Positions 27,392-36,530 of a stretch of DNA of 64,000 nucleotides are shown here, piece by piece. The stretch comes from Fimbriiglobus ruber (GTDB taxonomy: Bacteria > Planctomycetota > Planctomycetia > Gemmatales > Gemmataceae). The notes beneath the pieces are model-generated. The model made no database searches. It had not been told where the DNA came from and worked only from the letters and a program-made list of their open reading frames with translations. The stretch is from contig NZ_NIDE01000003.1 in NCBI RefSeq assembly GCF_002197845.1, positions 124,001 through 188,000 of the forward strand, written 5' to 3'. The stretch's first letter is position 1, and each line of letters begins with the position of its first letter. The position numbers and the translations under genes are program-made.

Positions 27392-29587
27392 ATGCTCAGG
27401 GAAGAACAGATCGACATCCGCCGGCAGCGTGCCCGGGCCGGGCGGTTCCGGATCGAAAATCTCGGCAAAAAGCGTGTGTTCTCCGAATACCGGGTGACCA
27501 ACCCCGAGTCCGGCGGCCAGTACACCGTCACCGTCCACGGTTTCGACGTGGGCGACAACGCCTGCACCTGCCCGGACTTCAAGTCGAACACCCTCGGGAC
27601 GTGCAAGCACATCGAAGCGGTTCTGGAGAACCTGAAGGACGACCTGCCCGCGCACCTCCAGAAGAAGAAAGCCACGATCACGCGGCCCGAAGTCTACCTC
27701 CATTACGGTGACACGCTCCAACTCGCCCTGCACCTCCCGCAGCGGCACTCGGACAAACTCGGGCAACTGGCCAAACGGTTCTTCGATGAGAAGTGGCGGT
27801 GGTCCGGCCGCGGGCGGTACGAAGACTTCATCCCGGCCGTCGAGGCGGTGCCCGAAGACGTCACGGTCATGTCCGACGCGCTCGACTTCGTCGACTCGGA
27901 GATCAGTCGGGCGGAGATGGCCGCGCGGGAAAAGGAGTGGGTCGACCAACTCGCGGCCGGCAGCCTCGACCTCAACCTGCTCCCCGTCCCCCTCTACGAC
28001 TACCAGACGCGCGGGGCCCTCTTCCTGGCGTGCCGCGGCCGCACCATCCTCGGCGACGACATGGGCCTCGGGAAGACGATCCAGACCCTCGCCGCGGTCG
28101 AACTCCTCGCCCGCGAGCGGGGCGTCTCACGGGTCCTCGTCGTCGCCCCGGCGTCGGTCAAGTACCAGTGGGAGTCCGAGATCCGGAAGTTCACCCGGCG
28201 GGCCGTCCAGATCATCGACGGCAGCCCGGACGACCGCAAGGACCAGTACGCCGAGGTCACCTTCTACCGGCTCGTGAATTACGAGCAAGTCGTCCGCGAC
28301 CGCGAGGCGATCAACGCCTGGAAGCCGGACGTGATCGTGCTGGACGAGGCCCAGCGGATCAAAAACTGGGAATCGAAGACGTCCAAGGAGGTCAAGAAAC
28401 TCAAGAGCCGGTACGCCATCGTTCTCACCGGCACGCCGCTGGAAAACAAGCTCGAAGAACTTTACAGCATCGTCCAGTTCGTGGACGAGCGGCGGTTCGG
28501 CCCGGCGTTTCAGTTCCTCCACGACCACCGCGTTTTAGACGAGAACGGGAATCTGACCGGCTACCGCAACCTGGACAAGATGCGCGAGAAGCTCGAGCCC
28601 ATCTTCCTCCGCCGCACCCGGGGCGAAGTTCTCACGCAACTGCCATCGCGCACCGACAACACCGTCTTCGTCGAACTGGCCGAGGCGCAGCGGGTGCCTT
28701 ACGAGGACCAGCGAACGACGCTCGCCCGGCTCCTGCAAAAAGGCCACCTCACCGACCTCGATCGCAAGCGCGTCCTCGCCTGCATCGTCAACATGCGGAT
28801 GTTGTGCGACAGCACGTTCCTGTTCGACAAGCAGACCAACACGTCGCCAAAGCTCGCGGAGTTCGCCGAACTAATTCCGGAATTGCTCGCGGGCGAAGAC
28901 CACAAGGTCGTCGCGTTCAGCCAGTGGGAAACGATGATCCTCAAGGCGGCCGAGGTACTCGACGGTCTCGGCGTCGCCTACGTGATCTTGCACGGCGGGT
29001 TGGCCGGCAAGGACCGGAAGGCGGTACTGGAACAGTTCAACACCGATCCGGAATGTCGTGTGTTTCTCAGTACGGACGCCGGCGGCACCGGGTTAAATCT
29101 CCAGGTCGCGGATACCGTCGTGAACCTGGAACTCCCCTGGAACCCGGCCGTGTTGGAACAGCGGATCGCGCGGGTCCACCGGATGGGCCAGAGCCGGCCG
29201 GTCCGCGTGGTCAACCTGGTCACACGGGGGACGATCGAGGAGCGGGTGCTGCGGACGCTGGAGTCGAAACAATCGCTGTTCGCGGGCGTGTTCGACGGCG
29301 ACGAGGACGAGATCGCATTTACAGGGGCGACCCAGCCGAAATTGTTTGACGCGGTACGCGAATTGGTGGGCGAGCCGAAACCGGAGTCGGTAGTCCCGGC
29401 AGTCGAACAAGCGGTTCCCGCGCCGGCTGCCGCGATTGCTCCGTCGGCTGTCGTGGTCGCGTCGGTGCAGATGTTGGAAGCAGTGGTCGGGGTGTTGACC
29501 GCAGATATGGTGCGCGACCTCGCGCCCGACTTGCGGGCGCGGATCGCGGCGGCGGCGGCGGCGCTGGGGCGCGTGGCGGCAGAATGA
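27392..29587 (+). CDS. SWIM zinc-finger SNF2-family helicase
   Basis: The start is placed at ATG 27392; the frame is open from 27293, and ATG codons near 27347 are alternatives. The 731-residue protein begins with a SWIM zinc-binding motif ('CTCPDFKSNTLGTCKH', about residues 55-70). The SNF2 ATPase has motif I 'LGDDMGLGKTIQTLAA', motif II 'DEAQ' in 'VIVLDEAQRIKNW', motif III 'VLTGTPLENK', motif V 'STDAGGTGLNLQ' and motif VI 'QRIARVHRMGQ'. A low-complexity Ala/Val tail follows about residue 660. Bacterial HepA/RapA-like SNF2 proteins remodel nucleoprotein complexes; the exact role here is not known. It converges with the metallopeptidase gene, with 11 bp between stops. Confidence 0.92.
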   Translation: MLREEQIDIRRQRARAGRFRIENLGKKRVFSEYRVTNPESGGQYTVTVHGFDVGDNACTCPDFKSNTLGTCKHIEAVLENLKDDLPAHLQKKKATITRPEVYLHYGDTLQLALHLPQRHSDKLGQLAKRFFDEKWRWSGRGRYEDFIPAVEAVPEDVTVMSDALDFVDSEISRAEMAAREKEWVDQLAAGSLDLNLLPVPLYDYQTRGALFLACRGRTILGDDMGLGKTIQTLAAVELLARERGVSRVLVVAPASVKYQWESEIRKFTRRAVQIIDGSPDDRKDQYAEVTFYRLVNYEQVVRDREAINAWKPDVIVLDEAQRIKNWESKTSKEVKKLKSRYAIVLTGTPLENKLEELYSIVQFVDERRFGPAFQFLHDHRVLDENGNLTGYRNLDKMREKLEPIFLRRTRGEVLTQLPSRTDNTVFVELAEAQRVPYEDQRTTLARLLQKGHLTDLDRKRVLACIVNMRMLCDSTFLFDKQTNTSPKLAEFAELIPELLAGEDHKVVAFSQWETMILKAAEVLDGLGVAYVILHGGLAGKDRKAVLEQFNTDPECRVFLSTDAGGTGLNLQVADTVVNLELPWNPAVLEQRIARVHRMGQSRPVRVVNLVTRGTIEERVLRTLESKQSLFAGVFDGDEDEIAFTGATQPKLFDAVRELVGEPKPESVVPAVEQAVPAPAAAIAPSAVVVASVQMLEAVVGVLTADMVRDLAPDLRARIAAAAAALGRVAAE

Positions 29588-29598
29588 CAGCCGGGCCG

Positions 29599-30462
29599 TT
29601 ACAGTTCCGAGTACGGCGTGTCGAAGAACAGCTTGAGCTTGCTCATGTCGCCCGTTTGGACGCCGAGGCGGAAATACTTCACCCGCTGCGCCGATTTCCC
29701 GTGCGTGAACGACTCGGGCGACACCCACCCCTGAGCCTGCTTCTGGAGGCGGTCGTCGCCGATCGCGTCGGCCGTCTTCAGCGCTTCATCGATGTCCTTG
29801 TCTTCCAGGATGTGAAACTGCTTGTCGGCGTGGTACGCCCAGACGCCGGCCAGGTAGTCGGCCTGGAGTTCGAGCCGGACCGAGTACTGTTTCTCTTCCC
29901 GCGTGCCCCGCTTTGCGTCGACAATCTTGGAATACCCGAGCAGGTTCTGGACGTGGTGGCCGACTTCGTGCGCGATGACGTAAGCTTCGGAAAAATCGGC
30001 CTTGGAGCCGTGCAATTTCCCGGCGAGTTCGTCGAAGAACGTCGGGTCGAGATAGAGCGTGCGGTCGGCCGGACAGTAGAACGGACCGACGGCCGACGGC
30101 GCCCGTCCGCACTTGGTGTCGACCTCGGTATCGAACAGGACCATGTGCGGCTTGGTGTAGACTTTGCCGGCCTTCTCGAACTGCACGGTCCACACTTTCT
30201 CGGTCAGGGCGAGGATCTTTTTCGAGAAGACCAGCGCGCGGTCGTGCTTCCCGGGGGCCTGGCCTTCCTGCTGGGCTGCCCGCTGTTGACCGACGCCGAC
30301 CTGGTTGGCGACCTGTTGGGCCTGCTTTGGGTCGATGCCCAGGAAGTACGCCGCCACAAGTACGAGCAGGGTCGTGATCCCGCCCCCGGCGATCATCGCC
30401 GGCTTGGCCATACCGCGACGGTCCTCGACGTTTTCGCTTTCCTCGCCGCCTTCCCACTTCAT
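29599..30462 (-). CDS. Membrane-anchored neutral zinc metallopeptidase (YpfJ family)
   Basis: Start ATG 30462 has GGAGA 7 nt upstream and matches the family N-terminus ('MKWEGGEESENVEDRRG'); the frame is open to 30492. The 287-residue protein has one transmembrane helix at about 22-41 ('IAGGGITTLLVLVAAYFLG') and the zinc motif 'HEVGHHVQ' with a downstream 'ELQADYLAGVW' supplying the third ligand. Residues such as 'CGRAPSAVGPFYCPADRTLY' are diagnostic of the family. Length matches the family. The active domain should face outside the cytoplasmic membrane. Substrates are unknown. Confidence 0.93.
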   Translation of the reverse strand: MKWEGGEESENVEDRRGMAKPAMIAGGGITTLLVLVAAYFLGIDPKQAQQVANQVGVGQQRAAQQEGQAPGKHDRALVFSKKILALTEKVWTVQFEKAGKVYTKPHMVLFDTEVDTKCGRAPSAVGPFYCPADRTLYLDPTFFDELAGKLHGSKADFSEAYVIAHEVGHHVQNLLGYSKIVDAKRGTREEKQYSVRLELQADYLAGVWAYHADKQFHILEDKDIDEALKTADAIGDDRLQKQAQGWVSPESFTHGKSAQRVKYFRLGVQTGDMSKLKLFFDTPYSEL

Positions 30463-30557
30463 AACCGTCTCCGATGTTGGAAATCTCGTCACGGCAGCCG
30501 ACAGTCCGCCGGGTCAGAAATGAAACTGCTCAATTATGTCAATCGGACCCGACCGTA

Positions 30558-30941
30558 TTACGTACCGGGATGGGCCAGGTCGAGCGCGTGGGCTTGGAGG
30601 TCGTCGAGGTCGACAAATTCCAGTGATGCGATGTGAGTCGCTTCCAGCACCACCGGCGGGGCCATGCCGGCTTCGAGCGCTTCCTTCCACCGCGTGGCGC
30701 ACAAGCACCAGCGGTCGCCCGGCTTGATCCCGGCGAATTCGTACATCGGGTTCGGCGTGGACAGGTCGTTGCCCACGCTCGCGCTGAACGACAGGAACGC
30801 GGCCGTCGCCTGGACGCAAACGACGTGAACCCCCATGTCGCCCGCGCCGGTGTCGCAACAGCCGTTTCGGTAAAATCCGGTGAGCGGCTTGGTGGAACAG
30901 GATTTCAGCGGCGTACCGAGTACGTTCTTGGCGGTGGACAT
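30558..30941 (-). CDS. DUF2237 family protein
   Basis: A complete 127-residue protein matching DUF2237 end to end: 'NVLGTPLKSCSTKPLTGFYR', 'NGCCDTGAGDMGVHVVC', 'GNDLSTPNPMYEFAGIKPGD', 'RWCLCATRWKEA' and 'PPVVLEATH'. Several cysteines are invariant in the family and suggest metal or redox binding, but no function has been shown. It has no signal peptide. It stands alone, with the mdh terminator upstream of it. Confidence 0.93.
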   Translation of the reverse strand: MSTAKNVLGTPLKSCSTKPLTGFYRNGCCDTGAGDMGVHVVCVQATAAFLSFSASVGNDLSTPNPMYEFAGIKPGDRWCLCATRWKEALEAGMAPPVVLEATHIASLEFVDLDDLQAHALDLAHPGT

Positions 30942-31017
30942 TGCGAACTCCGAGCGGCGTGGCAGCGTTTCGGCACTAGATTGGGGAGTGCCGAGTCGAT
31001 GGTTAAAGTTTGATTAT

Positions 31018-31062
31018 ACTGAGTCGCCCGCGTCCGAACGGGTCGGACGCGGGCGACTCAGT
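31018..31062 (-). terminator. Terminator of mdh, 19-bp perfect stem
   Basis: Arms 31018-31036 and 31044-31062 are exact complements with a 7-nt loop, 12 bp beyond the mdh stop on the minus strand. The downstream side is AT-rich but has no pure U-run. Confidence 0.8.
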
Positions 31063-31073
31063 AGAGCCCCGGG

Positions 31074-32102
31074 TTAGCCGGGCAGCAAATCCTTGACCGC
31101 GTCCTTCTCTTCCAGCAATTCGGTGAGGGTCTTCTGGAAGGCGGCCTTGCCGAAGGCGTCGAACGACAGGCCGTCGATGATCTTCCAGTTGCTGCTCTTG
31201 TCGATGGTGACGGGGTAGCCGAACACCAACCCGGCCGGGACGCCGTATTCGCCCTTGGACACGACGGCGGCGCTGGTCCAGTCGCCGGCCGGGGTGCCGC
31301 GGACAAAACTCTTGACGTGGTCGATCGCCCCGTTGGCGGCCGACAGGGCGCTGGACAACCCACGGGCTTTGATGATCGCGGCCCCGCGGTTCTGGCACTG
31401 GGGAACGTAGGTCGTTTCCAGCCAGGCGCGGTCGGTGATGACCTCGGTGGCCGGCTTGCCGTTGATCTTGGCGTTGGTGAAGTCCGGGAATTGCGTGTTC
31501 GAGTGATTACCCCAGATCGTCACGCTGGTGACAGCCGCGTTCGGGACGCCGGCCTTGACCGCCAGGGCGGAGACGGCCCGGTTGTGGTCGAGCCGGGTCA
31601 TCGCGTGCCAGCGGTCGGCGGGAATTTCTTTCCCGTTGTGGTACGCCACGAGGCAGTTCGTGTTACACGGGTTGCCGACGATGAGGATGCGGACGTCGCT
31701 GGCCGCGTTCTTCGCGAGCGCCTTGCCCTGGCCGACGAAGATCTTGCCGTTCAGGCCGAGGAGGTCTTTCCGCTCCATCCCCGGGCCGCGGGGGGCGGCG
31801 CCGACGAGCAGCGCCCAGTTCACGCCGTTGAACGCCTTGTTCGCGTCGTCGGTGACGACCACGTCGAGGAGCGTGGGGAACCCGCAGTCGAGGAGTTCCA
31901 TCGCGTTCCCCTCTGCGATGTCGAGGGGTTGCCGGGCGGTGGGGTTCGGCGGGGTCCAGTCGGGCTTCTTGGGGATTTCGAGCAGATGCAGGATCACCTT
32001 GGTGTCGTCCCCGAACACCTCGCCGGACGCGAGCCGGGCGAGCATCGCGTAAGAAACTTGGCCCCCGGCCCCGGTAACGGCCACGCGAACGGTCTTGGAC
32101 AT
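31074..32102 (-). CDS. mdh: Malate dehydrogenase
   Basis: A 342-residue cytosolic NAD-dependent malate dehydrogenase of the TCA cycle, of the longer 'type 2' kind (about 330 residues) shared with many bacteria and chloroplasts. The nucleotide-binding loop is 'GAGGQVSYA' (about 11-19), the substrate loop '[15 protein letters not shown]' carries the arginines, 'VGNPCNTNC' and 'TRLDHNRA' follow, and the catalytic histidine is in '[12 protein letters not shown]'. All key residues are present. It is monocistronic with its own terminator. Confidence 0.96.
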   Translation of the reverse strand: MSKTVRVAVTGAGGQVSYAMLARLASGEVFGDDTKVILHLLEIPKKPDWTPPNPTARQPLDIAEGNAMELLDCGFPTLLDVVVTDDANKAFNGVNWALLVGAAPRGPGMERKDLLGLNGKIFVGQGKALAKNAASDVRILIVGNPCNTNCLVAYHNGKEIPADRWHAMTRLDHNRAVSALAVKAGVPNAAVTSVTIWGNHSNTQFPDFTNAKINGKPATEVITDRAWLETTYVPQCQNRGAAIIKARGLSSALSAANGAIDHVKSFVRGTPAGDWTSAAVVSKGEYGVPAGLVFGYPVTIDKSSNWKIIDGLSFDAFGKAAFQKTLTELLEEKDAVKDLLPG

Positions 32103-32294
32103 GGACAGGCCCCTGAGTTGTGCGGGCGGGGCCGGAATCCGGGGCCAACCCCCGCCCGCCCGAACGCGCCGCCACTCCTGTCAACGTAGCGACGTGCGGG
32201 GCGGGCGTCGAACCTTGCGGGGGCAGGGAGGTAAGCGGGGATGGCTTCCAAGCAGTTCTCCACTTTCAACTCGCCCAAGCCGGCGACAGTCGCG

Positions 32295-33794
32295 CTACGT
32301 TCTGCGAGACCAAGTCATCGTCGGGATGTCCAACGCGAACGTATCAGAATTGTCCCGGTAGTTCTCCTCCCCATCCTCCAACCTGCAGACCTTCCCACCA
32401 GTCAATTCAATACGGTTGTCGACGAGCTTTGCCTTGTGGCTGCTGATCCAACCCGGCCCATCACCTGTGGTCTCGACCGGCTCGATCGCCAGAGTGCCGA
32501 TGTCGAACCGACACACTTGTGTCGTCCCGTAGCGGCGCAGCTCGGGGTATCCGAGATTCCCGACGATGTAGATTGCTTCGTCGACCAACGTGGCGGTATG
32601 GAAGTCGGTGGGTGGAAAGATATCTTTGGGATAGCCGTAGATGTCAAACGCACCGTCGCCATAATGGACGAAGACGTCGTTGTAGATGCAGAAGTCCGGG
32701 TCGTAGAAATCCTCATATTCGCCCGCGATCTCGATGATCCGCCCGTCCGGCAGTTCGGTGAGAGATGTGCCAAACCGGTCGAAACACCAGACGGCCTCGC
32801 CATCTATTCGACCTTCGTCGAACTGCGCCCTCGCTCGGTACGCGCAGCCACCGCCGGAAACCATCGCCTTCCAGAACGGGAAATTCATCCGTTCCGGGTT
32901 CGACCTGCCGAAGATCCGGTGCTTGGCCGCTTGATACTCGTCAGGGGTGCAGACTATGGACCCGTCATGGGGAAGGCGGGTCAGCTTGGCCCGCAAGGAG
33001 CCATAAATGTCGTTGATGTCCGCGCCCGCCGCGACTAGAAGGCGCATGGTCTCGAGATCGCGAGCCGACCCGATCACCGACCCGATCATTGAACAAGAGC
33101 CGCTGCGTCGGTGTACGTCCGCGCCGGCGTTCAGTAGAAGGCGTACGCACTCTTGAGAACCGGCACCGGCTGCCATGTGCAGCACGGTATAACCGTGCTC
33201 GTTCGCACTGTTTGGGTCAGCTCCCCGTTCGAGCAGCCACCTCGTCATCGCCACATCAGCCCTTTTGGCCGCGCACATCAGAGGCGTCTTCCCGTCTCTT
33301 CCTCGGTCTTCGATGTTGGCACCGGCTGTGAGTAGCAACTCGGCCTTCTCAATATCACCCGTTAGAACGCTCATCAACCAGGCCGTTCGCCCCCAGCGGT
33401 CCCGCGCGTTCAAATCGTCGCCCGCTTGGATCTGTAACCGGATTCGTTCGAGGGAACCGAACGCCACGACCAAGTGAAGTAGCGTCCATTCGAGAGGGGC
33501 GGGATCGGCACCCGCTTCGAGTAGCACGCGCACAACGTCGAGGCGCCCAGCCCCTGACGAAACACTTAACCCCGATTCACCGTAGTCGCTGGACGCGTTG
33601 AGATCCGCCCCTTGCTCGATCAGGAACCGAACGATCGGAATGAGTTGGGAATCTTCGGCGATGGAGCAACGGAACATTACGTCGGTCATCACGGTGTAGC
33701 CGCGCGGGCGTACATACCGAATGTCGGCACCGGCGTCAAAAAGGGACCGGATCTCCTCCAGGTTGCCTTCTCTGACCGCTTTTTTGAGGTCCAT
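32295..33794 (-). CDS. Ankyrin-repeat protein with Kelch-like C-terminal domain
   Basis: Start ATG 33794 has GAGGTGA 8 nt upstream; the frame extends to 33851. The 499-residue protein has about seven ankyrin repeats in residues 1-265 ('DVVRVLLEAGADP', 'KAELLLTAGANIEDRGRDG', 'MTRWLLERGADPNSANEHG', 'ECVRLLLNAGADV'). The C-terminal half (about 310-499) is tryptophan- and aromatic-rich and reads as Kelch-like strands ('WCFDRFGTSLTELPDGRIIE', 'DPDFCIYNDVFVHYGDG', 'PPTDFHTATLVDEAIYIVG', 'ELTGGKVC'). No signal peptide, so cytosolic. Both halves are protein-interaction folds; no enzymatic motif is visible. Overall AT content is a little higher than its neighbours, which may point to transfer. Confidence 0.85.
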   Translation of the reverse strand: MDLKKAVREGNLEEIRSLFDAGADIRYVRPRGYTVMTDVMFRCSIAEDSQLIPIVRFLIEQGADLNASSDYGESGLSVSSGAGRLDVVRVLLEAGADPAPLEWTLLHLVVAFGSLERIRLQIQAGDDLNARDRWGRTAWLMSVLTGDIEKAELLLTAGANIEDRGRDGKTPLMCAAKRADVAMTRWLLERGADPNSANEHGYTVLHMAAGAGSQECVRLLLNAGADVHRRSGSCSMIGSVIGSARDLETMRLLVAAGADINDIYGSLRAKLTRLPHDGSIVCTPDEYQAAKHRIFGRSNPERMNFPFWKAMVSGGGCAYRARAQFDEGRIDGEAVWCFDRFGTSLTELPDGRIIEIAGEYEDFYDPDFCIYNDVFVHYGDGAFDIYGYPKDIFPPTDFHTATLVDEAIYIVGNLGYPELRRYGTTQVCRFDIGTLAIEPVETTGDGPGWISSHKAKLVDNRIELTGGKVCRLEDGEENYRDNSDTFALDIPTMTWSRRT

Positions 33795-33943
33795 GCGATC
33801 ACCTCGGATAACACCACCGGCAGCCGCGTTGACCCCCAGCCAGACAGTCACACGCCCGCCGGTCGGGCTCGGATTATTGTGGAGAGAGGGAAGAGAGCCA
33901 GGGAGGTTCGGATTTGCGCGGTAATTGGCTCAGCCAGTCGTTC

Positions 33944-34342
33944 TCACTCACCCAGAACCTGAACCATCGCGGTCCGGTGGCGCGGCCCATCGAATTCGCA
34001 GAAGTAAATTCCCTGCCACGTTCCGAGTACGAGGTCGCCGCCTTCGATGAGGACGGTGGCACTCGACCCGATCAGGCTCGACTTCAGGTGGGCGTCGCTG
34101 TTGCCCTCGGCGTGGCGGAACCCGGGCACGTCTTTCGGGAGGTGCTTGTTCAGCCACAAGAGCATGTCGTGGACCACGTCCGGGTCGGCGTTCTCCTGGA
34201 TCGTGACCGCGGCGGTCGTGTGCGGGCTATAGACCACGCACGCGCCCGATTCGACCCCGGTCGCCCGCACCGCCGCGCGGACTTCGGCGGTGATTTCCAC
34301 GAACGCGGTCCGGGTTCTGGTGTGAACGCTAAACTTACGCAT
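33944..34342 (-). CDS. yjbQ: YjbQ/UPF0047 family protein
   Basis: A 132-residue protein of the YjbQ family, which has thiamine-phosphate synthase-like side activity in some bacteria. Diagnostic segments are 'ACVVYSPHTTAAVTIQENAD', 'DAHLKSSLIGSS' and 'GTWQGIYFCEFDGPR'. The conserved histidines and aspartates of the proposed active site are present. ATG 34342 is preferred over a GTG three codons upstream. Monocistronic on the minus strand, divergent from the LolA-like gene. Confidence 0.92.
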   Translation of the reverse strand: MRKFSVHTRTRTAFVEITAEVRAAVRATGVESGACVVYSPHTTAAVTIQENADPDVVHDMLLWLNKHLPKDVPGFRHAEGNSDAHLKSSLIGSSATVLIEGGDLVLGTWQGIYFCEFDGPRHRTAMVQVLGE

Positions 34343-34538
34343 ACGCGACACTCGCGGGTTCTGGTTGGCGAACGGGCGCCCGAAGCCCTATCTTAATCGT
34401 AGTCTGCGTGGTCCCGTCTTTCGGTCCGGTCGTGGGCACCGCCCCGGATTCCGTCGCCCGTGGAGCGACAGTCGGCGGCTCTCGCCCTGTTCTTCCGACC
34501 GCGGTTTTGGTTCGTCCCTGCTTTTGAGGAGGTTTGCG

Positions 34539-35297
34539 ATGAACAAGTGGGTACTCGGATTGGCCGTCGCCCTGGTCGTCGCCCCGGTCCGGGCGGACGA
34601 CGCCGGCGACGCGAAAGCCGTCGTCACGAAAGCCATCGAAGCCCACGGCGGGGCGACCGCTTTGGGCAAGTACAAGGCCGGGTTCAGCAAGATCAAGGGC
34701 CAGATGACCGTCTTCGGCATGGACCTCGACTTCACCGGCGACATGACTTACGAACTGCCCAACAAATACAAGCTGACGATCAGCACCGACGTGAACGGTC
34801 AGAAACTGGCCGTCGAACAGGTGACCGACGGGAAGAACTTCAAGAACACCCTGAACGGGATGGCGGTCAAGCAGACCGACGCCGAGAAGAACGAACTCGC
34901 CCAGGCCGCCCTGCTCCAGGACGTGACCCAGCTCACCCCGCTGCTGGTCGGGGACAAGTACACCCTGAAAGCCGAGAAGGACGCGACCGTCGACGACAAG
35001 CCCGCCTCCGTCGTCACCGTCAGCTCGAAGGAACTCAAGGAAACCCGACTCTTCTTCGACAAAAAGACGGGCCTGCTCGTGAAGACCGAGCGGAAGGCGC
35101 TCTCTCCGTCCGCCCCGGGCGAGACGAAGGAAGTGAATGAAGAAACGTTCCTGTCCGATTTCAAGGAAGCAGACGGCGTGAAACTTCCCATGAAGTTGCT
35201 GGTGAATCACGACGGCAAGAAGTTCATGTCGATGACCGTGACCGAAACCAAGCTGATGGATAAAGCCGAGCCGAAAACGTTCGATATCGCTGACTGA
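34539..35297 (+). CDS. Exported LolA/outer-membrane-lipoprotein-sorting-like protein
   Basis: A 252-residue protein with an excellent ribosome site (GAGGAGGT 6 nt before ATG 34539) and a signal peptide 'KWVLGLAVALVVAPVRA'. The mature part has the beta-rich pattern of the LolA/LppX/YceI-like half-barrel: 'KYKAGFSKIKGQMTVFGMD', 'LDFTGDMTYELPNKYKLTIS', 'TLKAEKDATVDDKPASVVTV' and 'TRLFFDKKTGLLVKTERKA'. It is lysine/aspartate-rich, unusual for this GC-rich neighbourhood. Such planctomycete proteins are abundant periplasmic proteins of unknown ligand. The role in lipoprotein sorting is by fold only. Monocistronic. Confidence 0.8.
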   Translation: MNKWVLGLAVALVVAPVRADDAGDAKAVVTKAIEAHGGATALGKYKAGFSKIKGQMTVFGMDLDFTGDMTYELPNKYKLTISTDVNGQKLAVEQVTDGKNFKNTLNGMAVKQTDAEKNELAQAALLQDVTQLTPLLVGDKYTLKAEKDATVDDKPASVVTVSSKELKETRLFFDKKTGLLVKTERKALSPSAPGETKEVNEETFLSDFKEADGVKLPMKLLVNHDGKKFMSMTVTETKLMDKAEPKTFDIAD

Positions 35298-35390
35298 TAC
35301 CGGCCGCCCGGATCGAGTTGCGAATTTCACTCCCGATCATCCCGGCGACCCGCCCGCGGGTCGCCTTTGTCTTTTTCTCGGAGCCGCGCC

Positions 35391-36530
35391 GTGCCGCACA
35401 TCGAATTTCTCGCCGACGGCCGGGAGGCCGGGTTGACGGTCGCCGCCCTCCTTCGGGTACGGTTCAAACTCACCTGGACCCAGGCCAAGCGGCTCGTCGA
35501 GAACGGGCACATCCGCGTCGCCGGGTTCGCGTGCAACGACGTGGGTCACCGGATCAAGGCCCGGAACCGTGTCTGGATTCGCGAAGGTACCGTGGAACTG
35601 CCGCCCGGGATGCGGGCGATGAAGACCGCTGAACAACCGCCCGCCAAGACGCCTCGTGCCGCCGCCGACAAAGCGAAAGGCAAGCCCGCCGCCGGGAAAA
35701 CACCAGCCGGGAAAACGGCGGAACAGGGGGCATCGCGCTCGCCAGGAAAGAAGCCGGCGGTGCCCAAGGCTTCGGCCGTCGCCGCCGTGAGCCCTCTCAA
35801 CGAGGACGCCCTGGTTTACTCGGACGACGACGTGGTGGTCGTGAACAAGCCGGCCGGGTTGACGACCATGCGGCACGAGGAAGAGGCGGCCGAGTTCGGC
35901 CCGCGGGGGATGAAGTTCCTGCCCAAGACGCTCGCCGATTTCGTCCCCGCATTGATCGGCATCCCGAACGTGCCGGTCCTCCCCGTCCACCGCATCGACC
36001 GCGACACGAGCGGCCTGGTCGTGTTCGCGAGAACGCCGTCGGCCGCGGCAGAGTTGACCAAGCAGTTCCGCAAGCACACGGCCGACCGGCGCTACCTCGC
36101 GCTCGTGCGCGGCACGCCCACGGACGGCCGCATCGAATCCGTCCTCGTGCCGGACCGCGGGGACGGTCGCCGCGGGAGTTCAACCGCCGCCGATGCAGAA
36201 GACGGCAAGCGGGCGGTCACGTATGTGAGCGTTCTGGAGCGGTTCAACGGGTTCGCGCTGGTCGAATGTCGGCTGGAGACGGGCCGCACCCACCAGGTTC
36301 GCATCCACCTGGGCGAAGCCGGGACACCTTTGTGCGGCGAGCGGGTTTACGACCGCCCACTGAACGGCAAGCCGGCCCCGGACGATAGCGGCGCGACCCG
36401 CCCGCTATTGCACGCCGCCCGGCTCGGGTTCGCCCACCCGGAAACAAGCGCGGCCCTGCGATGGGAAGTACCCGCGCCCGCAGACTTCGTGAGCGTGCTG
36501 GGTCGATTGCGAGAAGGGACCGGCAAGTAA
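35391..36530 (+). CDS. RluA-family pseudouridine synthase with S4 domain
   Basis: Start GTG 35391 (GGAG 8 nt upstream) is preferred over the ORF start at 35367. The 379-residue protein has an N-terminal S4-like RNA-binding segment (about 5-70, 'LLRVRFKLTWTQAKRLVENG'), an Ala/Lys/Pro-rich linker (about 80-130) and the catalytic domain, with motif II 'HRIDRDTSGLVVFART' carrying the catalytic Asp, plus 'RYLALVRG' and 'ETGRTHQVRIHL'. RluA-type enzymes convert specific uridines of rRNA or tRNA to pseudouridine; which position cannot be told. The window contains a second, shorter family member at 56326-57201. Confidence 0.9.
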   Translation: MPHIEFLADGREAGLTVAALLRVRFKLTWTQAKRLVENGHIRVAGFACNDVGHRIKARNRVWIREGTVELPPGMRAMKTAEQPPAKTPRAAADKAKGKPAAGKTPAGKTAEQGASRSPGKKPAVPKASAVAAVSPLNEDALVYSDDDVVVVNKPAGLTTMRHEEEAAEFGPRGMKFLPKTLADFVPALIGIPNVPVLPVHRIDRDTSGLVVFARTPSAAAELTKQFRKHTADRRYLALVRGTPTDGRIESVLVPDRGDGRRGSSTAADAEDGKRAVTYVSVLERFNGFALVECRLETGRTHQVRIHLGEAGTPLCGERVYDRPLNGKPAPDDSGATRPLLHAARLGFAHPETSAALRWEVPAPADFVSVLGRLREGTGK

